NCBI GenBank assembly: GCA_051453625.1
Contig: JBOZIK010000001.1
Span: 87,642,475-87,695,395, forward strand
Length of the DNA stretch: 52,921 nt
Reading direction: 5' to 3'
Origin: Welwitschia mirabilis
Lineage: Eukaryota > Gnetophyta > Gnetopsida > Welwitschiales
Below the pieces are notes generated by a model. That model was not told the DNA's origin. It was given only the letters and a program-made list of their open reading frames with translations, and made no database searches. Positions 11,231-21,173 of this stretch are shown one piece after another (position 1 is the first letter of the stretch; each line of letters starts with the position of its first letter). The position numbers and the translations under genes are program-made.

Positions 11231-11383
11231 TCCCTAATAAAATTTATGGAAAATAAAATCACATAGAAATAAATCTATTTTAAACAATACTAGAAATACA
11301 ACATTAACTTAAATAAATAATCTGAATAATATATTCTAGGTATTTATCTTATTAATGATAATTCTCTTAGTTCTTTGTGGCCT

Positions 11384-11401
11384 TTACTAGTAATGGTGTC
11401 A
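11384..11401 (-). other. primer binding site of A1, eroded
   Basis: The minus strand reads TGACACCATTACTAGTAA, three bases inside the LTR. The usual Athila/Tat PBS (as I recall it, TGGCGCCGTTGCCGGGGA, generally ascribed to a tRNA-Asp primer) differs at eight sites, seven of them C-to-T or G-to-A changes. Confidence 0.7.
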
Positions 11402-12147
11402 AAATGTTGTAGTGTAAATTTATGCAATCTTGAGGCTCTTTAGGTAAACCTGTAAATTAAATAACTTGTAGAAAAACACATGCTACTATAGATGAGAGTT
11501 CACTTAAATGTCATAATCCCAATGAAGGCACTAGGCTTATAGTTAGAGAATTAATTTCCAAATGTTTTTTAGTCTTTTATCTTTTAATACTAAAAGTAAA
11601 TAATAATGCAAAAGCAATGCAATATGAATGGATATGAAATGTAGTGAATGAAAATGGAAATGGATTTTACTTAGGTCTTAGTCCTTTTATCACAAGGACT
11701 ACCTTCTCTATAAATTATATTAATTAAGAAGAGCATCAAACTAGTCCATAACCAACTTAACTATGATATTTATCTAAGTAAGATAAGAAATGCAACATGA
11801 AATGGAATGGAAAAGTAATGCAAATCTACTACTAACCAAGGCCAACCTTAACAAAGGTTGTCCTTATGACCTAGATAAATCACAGAGTTATCATAATAAA
11901 CTATGATCAATGTAAATCATAAGGGACATTCACAAAATTAGAATGAAAAGAGATATTGTATTAATTCAAAGAGTATTCAATAACATTACATCCATTTACA
12001 AATAGAATAAAAGCACTTCAATGAAAGAGACTTAGCCCAACACCAAGGAAAATCCTTTTTATAACTTTGGATGGACCCCTTGCTCTTTAATCCTCTATCA
12101 CAAGTATCAAGTACAAAAGATGGACTAGAAATAAAGGATGAAAAGGG

Positions 12148-12155
12148 TATTTATA
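12148..12155 (-). promoter_or_regulatory. TATA box of LTR A
   Basis: TATAAATA on the minus strand, same context (before a CCC run) as in LTR A2. The nearest quasi-palindrome starts 117 bp upstream. Confidence 0.55.
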
Positions 12156-12271
12156 GTTTTACATTTGAAGTTCTAGAAGCAAAACCTTAAAGGTAGGAAA
12201 AAACCCTAGTAATCCATATGGGTCTCTTGATCCCATTTACAAAGATATTTATTCATAAATGCAAAAATCAT

Positions 12272-12415
12272 TGTCATTTTGTCTATTGTTGGGACAACAT
12301 AGGGAACATCACCATGTGCCTCATATCTCCATGCTCCTCTATCAGACTTATAGCTTTTATCCATATTAGCAGTGTCATCGTCCTACCTCTTGTAGGAATG
12401 AAATAGGGGATGATG
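12272..12415. repeat. two quasi-palindromes in U3 of LTR A
   Basis: Units at 12272-12309 and 12374-12415. The first keeps the four modules as TGTCATTTT, TCTATTGT, GGGACAAC and GGGAACATC. The second keeps TCGTCC and GGGGATGATG arms. Confidence 0.55.
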
Positions 12416-12651
12416 ATTTTCCTTTTCTTAAATCTCAAAAGTAAGTCATTTTTTTCATCAGAAAGTCCTTCTTCCAAATATGTAGTATCATAATAGGCCT
12501 AATAAACTATCAAAAATGATAAGGATCTCATGTTTTATTAATTATCCTATTAAATCTCCATAGTTATTAGTATTTCATCAAAACCTATGTGAATGTCCTT
12601 CAAAATTACTCAAGATACACCATCAAATTCCTACAAATTGAAATCACAACA

Positions 12652-13240
12652 CACTTTATTTAGAAAGGTACTATTAACATTCATCTAATAAAATATAAAT
12701 CCTTTGACATATGTAAAGGCCAAAAATGATTCTCATAGATTTCATCCATTCCACTAGTACAAACATTTCTTTAAAGTCTACACCTTCATGTTGATTGTAA
12801 TTTTTTTCTACTATCCTTATTTTTTTTTAATAACATTGCTATTTTCATCTATTCTATTTTTGAAAACCCATTTTACACTAATCACTAGTCTATTAGATGG
12901 CCTTGAAGTGAGTTCACCAACATCACACTGCTAAAATTGATTTAATTCTTCTTGCATTAGTAGCATTTAATGCTTAGCACTTTCTACTTTATTGAGATTT
13001 TTAGGTTTTACCTATGAGATATATGTTGCAAATCCATAGAATTGCTTATCATAGATTTAACTTTGAATGTTTCCATAAGGACTACCAATGATTTTGCTTG
13101 TAGGATAACTCTTTTTTGATCTAATCATGTTTGAAAAGGTTTCCTTTTTAATTTTTTCTTTCTTCTTCTTATCACTATCTGATTTTACTTAATGGTTACT
13201 AGAATGTAATTTAATCTATATGAGCATATAGTCATCCTAC
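12652..13240 (-). pseudogene. Co-1 reverse transcriptase N-terminus, interrupted by LTR A
   Basis: The minus strand near 12960-12935 reads a MQEELNQF-type block, the conserved start of plant copia RT (usual context W-AM-EEL-QF). Following blocks run to the LTR A junction and align with Co-2 RT at 35846-36150 (both contain a TTTATTTAGAAA stretch at the break point). The catalytic part is outside the window. Seen: motif and colinearity with Co-2. Inferred: insertion of A1 into this gene. Confidence 0.7.
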
Positions 13241-14110
13241 ATACAAATGGAAGTTGAATTAGCATCATCTATTTTAACATTAATAGTTTTCTCTACTATA
13301 TAAGTTATATTATTGAATATTTGGTAGGCTTTAATGACCATAAAATAATATAAAAATATGTCATTATCAAATTTGGAAGCAAATTTTTGTAGCTCATATT
13401 TTTAATTTAAAATAAACTATTTAGAACCAAATACATTAAAATAATTTATTAAGGATTTATTACTAGACCATACTTTATATGATGTTTTCAAAGTAATGTA
13501 TCTTTCTAGAAGCTAGTTGGAAACATAATATGTAGTGCTATTCAAAAATAATATGAAACCCATTGATCATGCATTATTATCCTTATTATCTTATTTAGAA
13601 GCCTATTATTTCTTTCAACAACTTGATTCTCTTTTGGTATTCTTAGTGTAGAGAATTGGTGAAGGATATCAAACTATTTACAAAAATTTCTAAACTTTAA
13701 TTATTAAACCTAATTTTATTATTAATTCTTATTGTCTTGATTTTGTATCACTTTTATTTTTATAACCTAATATACAACTTATAAAAGATGTCATAGGCCT
13801 CATCCTTATATGCAAGAAGGGCTACCCATGTAAAGTAATAATAATCATTAATAATAATTAGGTAATATCATTTCTTATAAAGAATTTCAGTGGGAGAAGT
13901 GCCAATAATATGAAGATGTAGAAGACCTAAAGAGCATTCATAATAATAGAGTTTTTCTTATTAAACTTTACCCTTGTTTTCTTTTCTTTCTGCTAAGCCT
14001 TATAGGCTTGATCATGAAAACTTAATAACTTGAGAAGTCATTTTATCATATCTTTTAAATATAAAGTCTTTACTAGGTCCTTATGTCATGACCAATATTT
14101 ATTTATCATA
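13241..14110 (-). pseudogene. Co-1 integrase relic
   Basis: The minus strand gives, in order: a pre-integrase zinc region near 14020 (DQAYKA-stop-QKEKK, where the family has D-VCEACQKGKQ, so its cysteines have become Tyr or stop), a core end near 13660-13590 reading STLRIPKENQVVERNNRL (family TPQQNGVVERKNR), and a C-terminal block near 13480-13250 with NVFGSK, then KFDNDIFLYYFMVIKAYQIF (family KFD-KSDEGIFLGYS--SKAYRVFN). In the living family it joins cDNA to host DNA. Several stops are former Gln codons. Confidence 0.75.
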
Positions 14111-14349
14111 GCTTTTCTTTACCTCTAGTGTTTAATGGACATTTATTTATCTTGTTAGAAATATGTTATAATGTAGTAATACAACCATTCAATTTTCTAA
14201 TTTCAGCAAATAACACCTTGTTTGAGTTATACTATTTAATCACATAATCATTTTTGATGAAAGTTATAAGAAACTTCTATCATATAATTAATTGATACTA
14301 AGTAGATAATGTTTCAATCCTTCTACATAAAGAAACACCTTTTATGTAG
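14111..14349 (-). other. Co-1 protease to integrase linker
   Basis: Eroded pol sequence between the protease block and the pre-integrase block. No motif seen. Confidence 0.35.
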
Positions 14350-14510
14350 TAAGATTATCTCCAATAATAGTTTCAATACCTATAACAGGAGCCTCTGTGT
14401 TATCATTAAAAGTAACCACTTCTTTATCTTACATAATTAGGGTGGTAAACCTAGATTTATCACTAGTGATATGTCTTGAACATCCACTATCAACTTATCA
14501 AACATGTTTT
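14350..14510 (-). pseudogene. Co-1 protease relic
   Basis: The minus strand near 14490-14350 reads DSGCSRHITSDKSRF, the copia aspartic protease active-site block (family LDSGCSRHMTGDKSKF), with catalytic Asp kept, followed by EVVTFNDNTEAPVIGIE (family FGDN-KGKIIG-G). The Trp-Tyr just before the motif has become two stops. Confidence 0.75.
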
Positions 14511-15297
14511 TTTAATAACTCATAGTGCAATCTGAGCTAAAAGATATAGTCTTAATTTTTGAATCAATATCTTTTTTTAGTTTAACATACATAAGACATT
14601 ATTCCATACTACTTAGTTTTTTGGAACTATTATCATAATATCTACTATTGAATTTAAAAGGATAGTTAAACTGATAATCACCATGTTTATATTAGTAGTA
14701 ATATATAATATTATTAGTGTAAGTTATATGCTTATATCTTAGCTTTTAGTTCCATTTGTTGAATAATGATTCTGAAGTAGTAGTAAAGGTTTCATTGTGG
14801 ACTAAGACACTTTATCATTTGAAATTATGCATTATTCAAGTATGATATTTAAGATCTTCTTTTCTTAAGTAAACTTCTCATTTAGTATCAATAAGTTCTT
14901 ATCTAGTATTCTTCAATTCACATGCTAGCTTAGTAGTTTGATCTTTAAGAGCTAAGTTCTCAAAAGATAATCTATTATAAGAATTCTTTTCTTGTTCATA
15001 TGCTAATTTATGAAAATAAAGAATTCTTTTCACTTTAGAACATACCTTTTTTAACTTAATGAAACATTAGAAAATTAAAAAAATACCTATCTTGAATTTT
15101 TATACATGTTTCTCTTTTACTTTCTAATTTTAATTCTCCTTTCTCTTCTTTATTGTCATTTGAAATATGCATAATGATCATGTAGGATTGATGAAATCTT
15201 TAATCATATGAGGTATCTACTTTAGTCACATACTCATCATCATATAACTTGTAAAGAATGATTTTTTCCTTTTGGACTTTTTTTTATATTTTTTCTT
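14511..15297 (-). pseudogene. Co-1 gag-protease spacer
   Basis: Lys/Asn/Ser-rich readings on the minus strand with many stops, between zinc knuckle and protease, as in Sirevirus gag-pol where this spacer is long. No named motif. Confidence 0.4.
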
Positions 15298-15352
15298 ATA
15301 ATCTATTAGAGTTAAAATACTTCGAGGCTATGTATCCTTATTCTTAAAAAAC
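15298..15352 (-). pseudogene. eroded CCHC zinc knuckle of Co-1 gag
   Basis: The minus strand reads ECWVF-stop-E-stop-GYIASKYF. Set against the family pattern C-x2-C-x4-H-x4-C (as in CFKCGK-GHIASKCP), the first Cys remains, the His is Tyr and the last Cys is Tyr. Those two losses are single C-to-T or G-to-A changes. The knuckle normally binds element RNA. Confidence 0.55.
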
Positions 15353-15580
15353 CCAACATTCTAGTTTGAAAATATTATTTTTAAAGGAAATAGAACAAAT
15401 AATTAGAAGATTTACATTTGGATTTGCCTCTAGCTTGAAATCAGAATGATTTTTTATAATCTTTCTTTTTGTTTTTCTTTTATGAAAAAACTCTTTTAGC
15501 TTATCTTGCAATAAAGCATGTTCATCCACATCTTCTCTAGAGTTATTTTCATCTAACACTTCTTTTGTTCTATCTTTGAA

Positions 15581-15590
15581 NNNNNNNNNN
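15581..15590. other. assembly gap (10 N)
   Basis: Ten N inside the Co-1 gag relic. Confidence 0.99.
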
Positions 15591-15845
15591 TAATATAATT
15601 CCACTACAAAGCATCATGTTGAATGAGATTCTTCTCATAATCTAGCAATGCATTTTGTAATTTCTTGATCATCATTATATTAAAGTCCCTTCATTATCCT
15701 ATTATAGTTGTTTTTTACATGTATTTTGAAGTTATGAATTTAGCTACCTTTTGAATTACCTTATCCTTTGAAATATTTTTATCAATGTCATGTGTGATAT
15801 TCATAATGTTCTAGACTCTTGTGAAGTACTCATGTACTTACTCTC

Positions 15846-16261
15846 NNNNNNNNNNNNNNNNNNNNNNNNNNNNNNNNNNNNNNNNNNNNNNNNNNNNNNN
15901 NNNNNNNNNNNNNNNNNNNNNNNNNNNNNNNNNNNNNNNNNNNNNNNNNNNNNNNNNNNNNNNNNNNNNNNNNNNNNNNNNNNNNNNNNNNNNNNNNNNN
16001 NNNNNNNNNNNNNNNNNNNNNNNNNNNNNNNNNNNNNNNNNNNNNNNNNNNNNNNNNNNNNNNNNNNNNNNNNNNNNNNNNNNNNNNNNNNNNNNNNNNN
16101 NNNNNNNNNNNNNNNNNNNNNNNNNNNNNNNNNNNNNNNNNNNNNNNNNNNNNNNNNNNNNNNNNNNNNNNNNNNNNNNNNNNNNNNNNNNNNNNNNNNN
16201 NNNNNNNNNNNNNNNNNNNNNNNNNNNNNNNNNNNNNNNNNNNNNNNNNNNNNNNNNNNNN
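15846..16261. other. assembly gap (416 N) bordered by TC repeat
   Basis: 416 N. The left edge ends CTCTC and the right edge opens into a TC microsatellite, so the gap probably spans an unresolved TC array. Confidence 0.99.
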
Positions 16262-16267
16262 TCTTTT

Positions 16268-16326
<59 letters not shown>
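16262..16326 (+). repeat. (TC)n microsatellite at gap edge
   Basis: An imperfect TCTTTTTCTT start, then about 27 perfect CT units (16272-16326). Reading frames that seem open through it and the N-run are artefacts. Confidence 0.95.
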
Positions 16327-16329
<3 letters not shown>

Positions 16330-16780
16330 ATTCATGTTCAAGTTTTAAGACTAATTACTCTAGATAAGAAGCTTTGATTTCTTAATAATGTAGGTTACTC
16401 TATATGTTCTCACTAGAATATTTCATATCTGTTATGCTATTTTTCATCTATCTATTTGATTGAATTAATCCATTATAAGGGTTGAGTTAAGAGTATTCTT
16501 TGCCTTTCAGTCATACATGAAGGCTTTCTTTTCTTTATCTTCCTAGTTCCTTCTATGTTTAATTTGAGTGATAGAGTTTCTTATAGCATCTATAATGGTT
16601 TCTATAGGCTCTAAATATCCATATTTAATACTTTAGTAAACTTAAAACTTAAAATACTAAATTACCCCCAATCCTCACCTTATAATAGGCATAGTTTTTC
16701 CCATCTAATATCAAAGATCTGATGGATGACATCCCTTCCATAGTTTACTCAAGGATGTTGCTCACTTTTATGAGTACCTT

Positions 16781-16793
16781 ATCTCATACTAAT
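16781..16793 (-). other. primer binding site of Co-1
   Basis: The minus strand reads ATTAGTATGAGAT just inside the LTR, close to the copia initiator-Met tRNA site TGGTATCAGAGC, and continues AAGGTACTC. G-to-A changes dominate. The gag ATG is 40 bp further on. Confidence 0.6.
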
Positions 16794-16948
16794 TGAGAAT
16801 CATTAAACTTAAAAAGAGGGATGAATGATTTTTTACCAAATCAAAGTTCCTAATTAAAAATAAATTAAATGTATAATAAAGACCTTACCAATTTAACATG
16901 GTTTCTTAAACTAGGTATGTTCACACATAGCTTTCTTTGACATTTCTA

Positions 16949-17048
16949 NNNNNNNNNNNNNNNNNNNNNNNNNNNNNNNNNNNNNNNNNNNNNNNNNNNN
17001 NNNNNNNNNNNNNNNNNNNNNNNNNNNNNNNNNNNNNNNNNNNNNNNN
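16949..17048. other. assembly gap (100 N) with duplicated flanks
   Basis: 16897-16948 and 17049-17100 are near-identical 52-bp copies. The contigs overlap in content, so the gap size may be zero or negative. Confidence 0.99.
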
Positions 17049-17756
17049 CATGGTTTCTTAAACTAGGTATGTTCACAAAGAGCTTTATTTGACATTTCTA
17101 GATATCCTTAATATATAAAAAAATGGTTTTGGATGTACAACCGTATACATAACTAAGATAATTCTTACAAAGTATAACTTTCATTTCCTTATGAATTACA
17201 ATAAACAAAATAAATGTTGTTCTCTTAAACACTCAAAGAAGCATACTTGTATCAGGGTTGCCTTACACTTTAGGATTTCTACAATTTGGAATTCCTAAGG
17301 AACAGATTATAGTAAATAGGATGATTATAATTTATGGATTATAAAGAATAAGTGTAATAATTTAATAGTCTTATAATAAAGTGCTAATAGAATATAAAGA
17401 AAAAACACCAAGCATACAAGATATTACTTTGATGGAACCTTGAGTTCTCCTTAAAAGTGGTCATTCACAAATATCAAAGATTAAAGCTACACAATAGTGG
17501 AGGAGTTAAAGATTAACTAGTATCTTTAGTAAATTATCCTCTTCATTAAGAACACATAATTCTTCATGTGTAGTTCCAATCACTCAAATATATAGTCTTT
17601 CCTCTTCAGTTGTTCTTTCTTTTATGCTTGAGAGACCTTCTTAGTCTTTTTTTAATGAGATAGTTGTTTAAATTGTTTAAATGCCATTAAATGGCTATAC
17701 ATAACTAATATTTTATCATTTAATAGATATTTTATTTTTCATTATTTTTTTTAAAA

Positions 17757-18173
17757 AGATGTCTTTACTATAGTAGACATCTTTATTAGCAATATGTCTT
17801 TATCCTAATACATGTATTTGGTCAAACTATCTATATTTCAATAATCCTTAACCTACTATATTTCTAACCCTTAGGCATCACAAATTCATCATGAAAAAAG
17901 TGTTTAATTATATATAAGGTAAATAAATCATCATGGCATAATTGACCTTTATCATCTCTTTCAATTTAGTACACATGTCTTTAATTTAGTAGATGTCTTC
18001 TAATAATTGAAGTAATATAGACATATTTAATTTTTTAGACATATTTTACATATCTTATCTTCTTGATTCAATATAGAAATATTTGTTAAGATAGACATTT
18101 TCACTTATGTTATCTTAAAATTTAGCCTAAATGTTTTTCAATATAATAGATGTCTCTGTCACAGATATCTTTA
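17757..18173. repeat. AGATGTCT/AGACATCT cluster in LTR L1
   Basis: Recurring 8-mers: AGATGTCT 17757-17764, AGACATCT 17775-17782, ATATGTCT 17792-17799, and further AGATGTCT, AGACAT and AGATATCT forms to about 18173. All are one step from the palindrome AGACGTCT. The cluster lies in U3 of the minus-strand LTR. Confidence 0.6.
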
Positions 18174-18366
18174 GATCTCTAAGAATTTTTAGTTACTTTG
18201 TATATCATTCTTGAACTTTGAATTGAAGCTTCCATAAACTTTGGGGATTAAGGTATGATTGATTTAATTCTAATTTTGCAATTTTAGTATTCTTAAATAT
18301 TCTATTTTCATGTTAGATACATAATATTTGACAAGTGGAATAATAAAAAATGGCATTTTATTAACA

Positions 18367-18559
18367 TGTGTTTTACACTTAATCTTTGAATATATTTTTC
18401 TATGACTTGGTAGACATAGGAATTATAGTATACTCTATAGACGTGTATTTCTCCATTGGTTATACTCTCAATAGAATATTGATATATATATGATATTTAA
18501 ATTTCTTATACAAACTATTCAATATAAGCAAAGAATGCTTCATTATAGAGGCTTAGTTA
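18367..18559 (+). other. junction segment left of env-like ORF
   Basis: AT-rich, no domain seen. Probably the eroded start of the env-like region or pol end of the plus-strand Sirevirus-like element S. Confidence 0.3.
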
Positions 18560-19480
18560 TAGAATTATACCATCATTACCATATTTCCCTATCATAGCAT
18601 AATTTCACCATCCTTAAGCCATCCCAGCCTCTTAACTATTTAACCTTGGCATGTATGAATACCTTCAAGGTAGGTCCTATTTAGATATCATCTTAGTGCA
18701 GAGGAACAGAACCCTCTCATGCACCTTCTTCAACCTCTCATACTTGTGCTACTTACTTTAAAGGCCTTAAAAATCTAATGATGGATCTTCTTACTTCACT
18801 ACATACTAGGATGTACAAGAAAGAAGAATCTTAGTAGAGGGTACTTTATTTTTTAAAGGAAATAAGTAGAGCAAGATAAATTCCAGAGACCTATTATATT
18901 CCTTCATCTTCATCATTTTATTTTTTTACATCCTCTTACACTACTTTACTAGAGTATCTAGATGAGAAGGAAGAGGAAGAAGAAGAAGAATAGAAGTCAA
19001 CATATGAGAAGAAAAAGAAGGAATCAAAATAACAATAATAGATAAAGAATAAATTCATAGGGAAGTCAAAAGAATAAGAGGAGTCAGAAGAGAAGGAGAA
19101 TCCTAAGAAGAAACAACAATTAAAGGAGGATGAGGGAGAGTAATCCTAAGAGAAACCTACATCACTGCCTACTTAAATATAAGCCCTACTGGAGCCACCA
19201 TAACCTCCATCTTTATAAGAGGCATCTTCTTTGGGATAAATCCTTATAGCATCATTCCATAACATGTGTTACTAATTTAGATCTAATGGTTCCTTCTCTC
19301 CTTAGGGATTAGTTTTTACACTACCTATTTTATCTTTAGCTATAGTATCTAAAAGACCATCTTACACAAGATCATCTCAAGGTGTCATCAGCTATGGTTC
19401 TGATCACCATAAATTATTCATGAGTGATTTTGCCTAGAGTTTGTGCATCTAATTTTTGTTATTCCTTATAACTTTCTCTT
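18560..19480 (+). pseudogene. env-like ORF relic of Sirevirus-like element S, acidic/Lys-rich tail
   Basis: One plus-strand frame (phase of GAT at 18961) stays coherent for about 900 bp, broken almost only by TAG and TAA. It reads a Ser/Thr-rich block near 18730, a possible helical segment with NLMMDLLTSLHTRMYKKEES near 18770-18830, then a run of Glu and Lys (EKEEEEEE, EKKKKESK) at 18961-19140 and a Pro-rich end. Position before a polypurine tract and LTR S fits the third ORF of SIRE-type elements. The general composition recalls C-termini of so-called putative plant transposon proteins. Function unknown even in live copies; an envelope role is only a hypothesis in that family. Identification tentative. 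Confidence 0.4.
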
Positions 19481-19860
19481 CTTTTATTTTCATTTTGATT
19501 GCTACCATGTCATTGATAATAAAGGAGAAAAGAAAAAATCATCGTTAGTTAGTTAGTTAGTTACTAGTTTTTTTTGTTAATTTCTATTACTCCTTAAAAC
19601 AATATTTTATATCACAAATCTATTTTATTTTAATATGTTTTTTATCTTTTAATAAAGTATAACTTATTACAGCATATATCTGTTAATAACATTAGCCCTC
19701 CATCAAGATAATAATTTTGTTATGTCTTATGCCTTTTTAATTCTAGTATTTGTACAAACTTCTTTTATTTAAATTATACATACAACTAATGAAAGCACTG
19801 ATTTAGGGAAGTATCATATTAAAAAATACTAAACAACCTTATTGATTTAGTTATTATCAA
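19481..19860 (+). other. spacer between env-like relic and PPT of S
   Basis: AT-rich, with a short GTTA tandem run near 19548-19563. Nothing else seen. Confidence 0.4.
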
Positions 19861-19876
19861 TGATGAAGGAGAAAAT
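19861..19876 (+). other. polypurine tract of S
   Basis: TGATGAAGGAGAAAAT just before the LTR start, matching the SIRE-type GGGGGAGATTGTTGG context in eroded form. The LTR then reads ATTGCATATCTTAATTGTC. Confidence 0.55.
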
Positions 19877-20010
19877 TATTGCATATCTTAATTGTCTATT
19901 GATGACATAGTTAATACTATCTTATAAATGAATTAAATTAAGTTGTTTATATGATAATGCTAAATGTTTTAGGAGTGAATCTAGATAATGATATTGATAA
20001 AATTATTAGG

Positions 20011-20275
20011 TGATTGACTAGAATTATCTAAGAGTTGATCATATCTTATTAATATAACTTCAACAACAATAGTAAGGGGTTAATTACCTATGTTTAAAAT
20101 GTCAACCACCTAGATTGAATAGTTATCTAAAGAGGTCAATCACCTATGAATATACTAAAAATAGAACATATGTAATTGACCAACCTAGACTCAAGATTAA
20201 ATGCCTAGCTTTGTTCTTATCCAAGAAGGATAATGTAAGATGAGAAGTGAATCACTACTTTGAAGGAATCAACCA
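20011..20275. repeat. GTCGAC-derived motif cluster in U3 of LTR S
   Basis: Nine GTCGAC-like sites: GATTGAC 20012, GTTGATC 20034, GTTAATT 20079, GTCAACC 20101, GATTGAA 20113, GTCAATC 20135, ATTGACC 20175, GTGAATC 20247, ATCAACC 20268. Several are followed by ACCTA. The cluster ends about 130 bp before the TATA box. Confidence 0.5.
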
Positions 20276-20406
20276 TCAGACTAATTAATAATTAAAAAAA
20301 TATTAATTAGATAATATTAAAAACTATTATAACTTCTAGGGAAGTTAATTAATTATTTTTAAGGGCTCTAATAGCTATATATTTAATATTTATACCTTAT
20401 AATAGC

Positions 20407-20413
20407 TATAAAT
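20407..20413 (+). promoter_or_regulatory. TATA box of LTR S
   Basis: TATAAAT in LTR S, downstream of the motif cluster. Prediction only. Confidence 0.45.
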
Positions 20414-20905
20414 GTTTGACTATAAGTAATTAGGATATTGTATGGGGTTTACACCTTTTATCAATTAACTTTGAACTTTAATTATTCTTATTATCTCTTA
20501 ATTATACTTCAATCTTTTACATATTTGTCTATACTGAATTGTGATATTAAGTAAAGGAATTGGCTTGGAGGTGAGGATAAGGATTACTTAAAAATCCCAG
20601 TGTATTAGTACAAACAACTATAAAGTCCTATTGTACAATTAGAGGATGCATTAGTAATAAATAAAAATAGGCTTGTTTTCTATATCTTGTGTTTATTTCT
20701 TTGTTTTACTTAGTCTAATTCATAAGCTTAAATTGGTACATCTTTAGTTAATTACTTAAATTATCATCATTATTGAATTAAGACTCCAACTTAAATAATA
20801 AATTGATAGTTTAAATTATGCAAACAAAGTTTTAAGTTATTAAATTATAAAAATTGCCTTAGCTATCTTGTTCATCCCTCTCCTCTAGGATAGCTGGTCC
20901 TAACA

Positions 20906-21144
20906 ATGTGTAATTCTTCTCTATCATATAAACTTTAAGGATAAATGTTTTTCTTTGATTGGTAGGAGTGACATTTGCACTTGGGTATCTATATTTCATG
21001 CTTCATTCTTTTACTTAAGTATATCTTTAGATTAAATTGGCTAATTTTTTTCAAATTCTTTATCATTTTTAAATTATAAATTGATTGATTTTTGTTGCAA
21101 TTTTTACTATGTTTTCTAATCTTCGCACATATTATTTTTACTAA
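20906..21144 (+). other. 3' internal end of a plus-strand M-family gypsy element
   Basis: Matches the complement of 23138-23370 in element M (shared ACTTTAAGGATAAA and GAGTGACATTTGCA blocks). Non-coding. The rest of this element lies upstream of the S insertion and is not in the window. Confidence 0.65.
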
Positions 21145-21173
21145 GGGACTAGTAAAGGTTTAGTTTGTGGATA
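21145..21173 (+). other. polypurine-type tract before LTR M1
   Basis: AAGGGACTAGTAAAGG followed by TTTGTGGATA, colinear with AAGGGGCTAGAAAAAGG and GATTAGGAGGTA on the minus strand before LTR M2. Confidence 0.6.

Larger units (their letters stand above)
3407..12651 (-). mobile_element. Athila-like Ty3/gypsy element A1 (minus strand)
   Basis: In transcription order (high to low coordinates): 5' LTR 11405-12651, PBS 11384-11401, leader with tandem repeats, gag, protease, RT, RNase H, integrase, non-coding 3' region, polypurine tract, and a truncated 3' LTR (3407-3657) cut by the gap. The domain order with integrase after RNase H is that of Ty3/gypsy. gag and RT wording fit the Athila/Tat branch. 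The element is inserted in a copia RT: the sequence right of 12651 matches copia pol (compare 35830 onward). All coding parts carry multiple stops and frameshifts, so it is defunct. Confidence 0.85.
11405..12651 (-). mobile_element. LTR A, 5' LTR of A1 (1247 bp)
   Basis: Plus-strand view begins TGTTGTAGTGTAAATTTATG and ends CACAACA, giving TGTTG...CAACA termini shared with LTR C (39897-41100) and, with one eroded end, LTR B (37245-38508). Lengths agree (1247, 1204, 1264 bp). The PBS sits beyond 11405, so this is the 5' LTR of a minus-strand element. The right flank is copia RT sequence. Confidence 0.88.
15353..16741 (-). pseudogene. Co-1 gag relic, with two N-runs
   Basis: The start is the minus-strand ATG at 16741-16739. 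It opens MEGMSSIRSLILDGKNYAYY, the signature start of SIRE/Maximus-type copia gag (MEG-S--RPP-LDG-NYAYWK). Charged, Lys-rich remains follow at 15604-15344. The middle is hidden by the N-runs 15581-15590 and 15846-16261. A TC microsatellite (16262-16326) lies inside. gag packages element RNA into particles. The start lies 40 bp from the PBS, as usual in copia. Stops make it inactive. Confidence 0.7.
12652..16793 (-). mobile_element. Sirevirus-like Ty1/copia element Co-1, 5' two thirds
   Basis: Minus-strand copia element: 5' LTR (L1, 16794-18366), PBS 16781-16793, gag start 16741, CCHC relic near 15320, protease near 14450, GAG-pre-integrase and integrase 14110-13250, RT start near 12950. It is cut at 12652 by gypsy element A1. 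The rest should lie beyond the left edge of the window. Integrase before RT is the copia order. The gag start is that of SIRE/Maximus-type copia. Confidence 0.85.
16794..18366 (-). mobile_element. copia LTR L1 (5' LTR of Co-1)
   Basis: Plus-strand view begins TGAGAATCATTAAACTT, then an AAGAGGGATGAATG block (complement of the ATTCACCCCTCTT ending typical of SIRE-type LTRs), and ends ATTAACA at 18366. It shares segments with L2 (31425-32097): the ACATGGTTTCTTAAAC region, the AGATGTCT cluster and the ACAAGTGGAAT region. It is interrupted by gap 16949-17048, whose flanks duplicate 52 bp. L1 is longer than L2, which seems internally deleted. Right edge approximate. Confidence 0.65.
19877..20905 (+). 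mobile_element. Sirevirus-like 3' LTR S (1029 bp)
   Basis: Begins TATTGCATATCTTAATTG after a polypurine tract and ends ...TTCATCCCTCTCCTCTAGG then GGTCCTAACA, the SIRE-type LTR end. TATAAAT lies at 20407-20413. It is inserted in the 3' internal part of an M-family gypsy element: 20906-21144 matches the complement of 23138-23370. Confidence 0.6.

Noticed and set aside
15790-16377. Long apparent open frames on both strands through 15790-16377
   Set aside because: They consist mainly of N-run plus a TC microsatellite read as Leu-Ser or Arg-Glu repeats. Not genes.
18335-18350. ACAAGTGGAAT near 18337 and 32065 as a plus-strand copia PBS (TGGTATCAGAG-like)
   Set aside because: The gag start at 16741 and PBS at 16781-16793 show that the LTR is minus-strand. 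The similarity continues on both sides in L1 and L2, so it is inside the LTR.
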